Below are positions 6,158-7,146 of a stretch of 7,146 nt of DNA, in pieces. Both the position numbers and the translations under genes were made by a program. Position 1 is the first letter of the stretch. Each line of letters starts with the position of its first letter. The notes beneath the pieces are model-generated. The model saw nothing but the letters and a program-made list of their open reading frames with translations. It did not search any database and was not told the origin of the DNA. The DNA comes from an uncultured bacterium. GTDB taxonomy: Bacteria > Cyanobacteriota > Vampirovibrionia > Gastranaerophilales > Gastranaerophilaceae. The DNA is taken from the NCBI GenBank assembly GCA_900553205.1, contig USCK01000095.1, positions 1 through 7,146 on the forward strand, written 5' to 3'.

Positions 6158-6743
6158 AGACAGTGTTGCCATTTTTGACATACTGAGCAAGAACTTTTTT
6201 GCCGTATTCTTGTTCAATTCCACCATACACATTGATACCACGAAGTTTGAATTGTTCTATCCAGTTTGGCTTATAACCTTCGTCAAACCCTGTAATAGCT
6301 TCAACATCTTTTGAATATACACCAAAATATACATTCTTGATGCCTGACCACATGATACCACCTGCGCACATAATACAAGGTTCAGCTGTTACATAAAGAC
6401 TAAGATTATATTTTGATAAATCATAAGTATTCAGCTTCTTCTGAGCAAGTCTTATTGCATTCATCTCTGCATGATTTGTACAATCACACCCTGGGATTAC
6501 ACTATTTTGCGCTTTTGCAATTAAATTACCTTTTTCATCATATATTGCAGCATAGAAAGGTCCGTAATGTTCACTAAAGTGTTTTGGAGTTTCATTTTGA
6601 AGCTCTAATATAATTTTGCAAGCAGTTGTATATTGAGTTTTTGTTATAGGTGCATTAGATGTCACTCCCTTATACTCACCTGCAAAAACACTAAGTGATG
6701 CCAACATACATAAACACATTGTACAAATTATTTTTTTCAACAT
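6126..6743 (-). CDS. Predicted exported nucleoside deaminase, guanine-deaminase-like
   Basis: This 205-residue zinc deaminase belongs to the cytidine/deoxycytidylate deaminase superfamily. Catalytic residues are seen as HAE (H91, proton-shuttling E93) and PCIMC (C123, C126), the three zinc ligands plus the general acid/base. The stretch from GPF (61-63) through QN (79-80), T89-N-H-A-E, the EPCxMC motif and a later DVEAITGFDEGY segment follows the order of Bacillus GuaD, which turns guanine into xanthine. GuaD is thus the closest relative I recognise; a TadA or other nucleoside substrate cannot be excluded. Unusually, the N-terminus is a signal peptide: MLKK, a hydrophobic stretch (5-20), and a likely cleavage site VFA/GE after residue 21, with no lipobox. 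The enzyme is therefore predicted to act outside the cytoplasm, perhaps on scavenged purines. A Cys-containing tail (DRCNCQH) closes the protein. The ATG follows the stop of the upstream small gene by 1 nt, so the two genes are coupled. Confidence 0.85.
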   Translation of the reverse strand: MLKKIICTMCLCMLASLSVFAGEYKGVTSNAPITKTQYTTACKIILELQNETPKHFSEHYGPFYAAIYDEKGNLIAKAQNSVIPGCDCTNHAEMNAIRLAQKKLNTYDLSKYNLSLYVTAEPCIMCAGGIMWSGIKNVYFGVYSKDVEAITGFDEGYKPNWIEQFKLRGINVYGGIEQEYGKKVLAQYVKNGNTVYKPDRCNCQH

Positions 6744-6744
6744 A

Positions 6745-6951
6745 TTAAAGCCCGTTCCTTTTTCTTTCTAAAAGCAATTTAATAATATCTTTTTTGTATT
6801 CAAATTCAGATTTCTTTTCTTTGAACATACCTTCTTTACCACCCTTCAGGTAGTTTTGGATTTGTCCTGCAAGTTTTGCTTTATCAATATTCTTTGCAAA
6901 ATTCTCTATTATATTATCTTCTTCGTTATTTTCCAAAATGTTGCTCTCCAT
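6745..6951 (-). CDS. Hypothetical small charged protein, 68 residues (63 if TTG start)
   Basis: I do not recognise the family. The protein is soluble and strongly charged. An acidic N-terminus (ENNEEDNIIEN) is followed by a Lys-rich, probably helical body (AKLAGQIQNYLKGGKEG) and a basic C-terminus (DIIKLLLERKRNGL). It has no Cys motif, signal or membrane segment. The frame is open farther upstream to 7131, but that part overlaps the divergent acetyltransferase gene and lies upstream of a strong promoter, so it is not accepted. Two starts remain. The ATG at 6951 has no Shine-Dalgarno and only about 4 nt of predicted leader. A TTG at 6936 has GGAGAG exactly 7 nt before it and may be the true start, giving 63 residues. 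The gene ends 1 nt before the deaminase ATG (TAATATG), so it is the first gene of a two-gene operon and may help or regulate the exported deaminase. Confidence 0.65.
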   Translation of the reverse strand: MESNILENNEEDNIIENFAKNIDKAKLAGQIQNYLKGGKEGMFKEKKSEFEYKKDIIKLLLERKRNGL

Positions 6952-6961
6952 TACAGAGTAT

Positions 6962-6990
6962 ATTATATTAATATTATGATAGTTTTTCAA
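6962..6990 (-). promoter_or_regulatory. Predicted promoter of the small-gene/deaminase operon
   Basis: On the minus strand TTGAAA (6990-6985) and a perfect TATAAT (6967-6962) are separated by exactly 17 nt, a near-consensus sigma-70-type promoter. Transcription would start near 6955. Its -35 box lies inside the first codons of the divergent acetyltransferase gene. Confidence 0.65.
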
Positions 6991-7146
6991 GAAGTAAAAC
7001 AAAAAAATATTACAGAGCTTGCAAAATTCGCTTCTGAAATTTGGCACGAATATTGGCAAGACAGACTTTCGCCGGAACAAATTGAATATATGGTTGATAA
7101 GTTTCAATCTGAAAAAGCTATTACTAATCAACTGGAAAATGAAAAT
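6976..7146 (+). CDS. Partial CDS, N-terminal 57 codons of a GNAT-family N-acetyltransferase
   Basis: An open frame starts at ATG 6976 and continues to the window edge with no stop. The visible protein begins MIVFQEVKQKNITELAKFA and contains SEIWHEYWQ (20-28), then LSPEQIEYMVDKFQS (31-45). This pattern, an early IWxEYW followed by SPEQIxYMxxKFQS, is one I recognise from the N-terminal helices of small GNAT acetyltransferases. These transfer an acetyl group from acetyl-CoA to an amine. The acetyl-CoA-binding motif (R/Q-x-x-G-x-G/A) would lie beyond the window, so substrate and completeness cannot be judged. No clear Shine-Dalgarno precedes the ATG. TATATT at 6964-6969 with TTGCTC at 6941-6946 (17-nt spacer) would start transcription at or very near the ATG, so the message may be leaderless. 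The gene is divergent from the small-gene/deaminase operon, and their promoters overlap. Confidence 0.7.
   Translation, partial: MIVFQEVKQKNITELAKFASEIWHEYWQDRLSPEQIEYMVDKFQSEKAITNQLENEN

Noticed and set aside
6129..6314. A short plus-strand open frame inside the deaminase gene
   Set aside because: It is antisense to the conserved deaminase C-terminal half and has no ribosome site.
6952..7131. A 60-residue N-terminal extension of the small charged protein
   Set aside because: It runs antisense through the acetyltransferase start and crosses a strong promoter; its Phe/Ile/Asn-rich composition looks like an antisense artefact.
1..7146. CRISPR array, tRNA or rRNA genes, insertion sequences, attachment sites
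   Set aside because: No regularly spaced repeats, cloverleaf-like segments, transposase-like frames or terminal inverted repeats were seen on either strand.

Overview
The window is AT-rich (roughly two thirds A+T by eye) and densely packed with bacterial genes. It looks like the chromosome of a strictly anaerobic, fermentative bacterium. The main evidence is a bifunctional aldehyde/alcohol dehydrogenase (AdhE), the redox repressor Rex, and a sensory-type [FeFe]-hydrogenase-like protein. Shine-Dalgarno sequences such as AAGGAG and AGGAG are clear on several genes. A clostridial or other low-GC gut-type anaerobe would fit, but nothing here fixes the taxon.

Layout. Positions 1-5408 form a redox block on the minus strand, read from right to left: adhE (5408-2757), a strong intrinsic terminator/attenuator hairpin (2742-2711), rex (2695-2066), a small thioredoxin-like [2Fe-2S] ferredoxin (2059-1829), an [FeFe]-hydrogenase-like PAS protein of the HydS type (1827-106), and the first 35 codons of a further gene that overlaps the hydS stop codon as TAATG and resembles the start of a SpoIIE/PP2C-type phosphatase (106-1, cut by the window edge). 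Positions 5409-5704 are a 296-bp regulatory region. It holds an adhE promoter with a perfect TTGACA -35, a Rex-operator-like element on its predicted transcription start, a second Rex-like element farther upstream, and a tandem 10-bp repeat. A plus-strand gene of unknown function follows (5705-6094). Convergent to it is a two-gene minus-strand unit: a 63-68 residue unknown protein (6951-6745) and a guanine-deaminase-like enzyme carrying a signal peptide (6743-6126). At the right edge a GNAT acetyltransferase (6976 onward, plus strand) starts divergently from that unit and runs off the window.

How the genes fit together. AdhE disposes of reducing equivalents by converting acetyl-CoA to ethanol and oxidising two NADH. 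Rex senses NADH/NAD+ and is the classic repressor of adhE. The downstream HydS-like protein keeps the H-cluster cysteines but lacks the proton-transfer cysteine, which is typical of hydrogenases thought to sense H2 rather than turn it over. Its PAS domain and the adjoining phosphatase-like gene suggest an output by signalling. The arrangement therefore suggests one locus that reads both the NADH pool and H2 or ferredoxin status and controls the choice between ethanol and H2. The gene identities are well supported; the joint control is inference.
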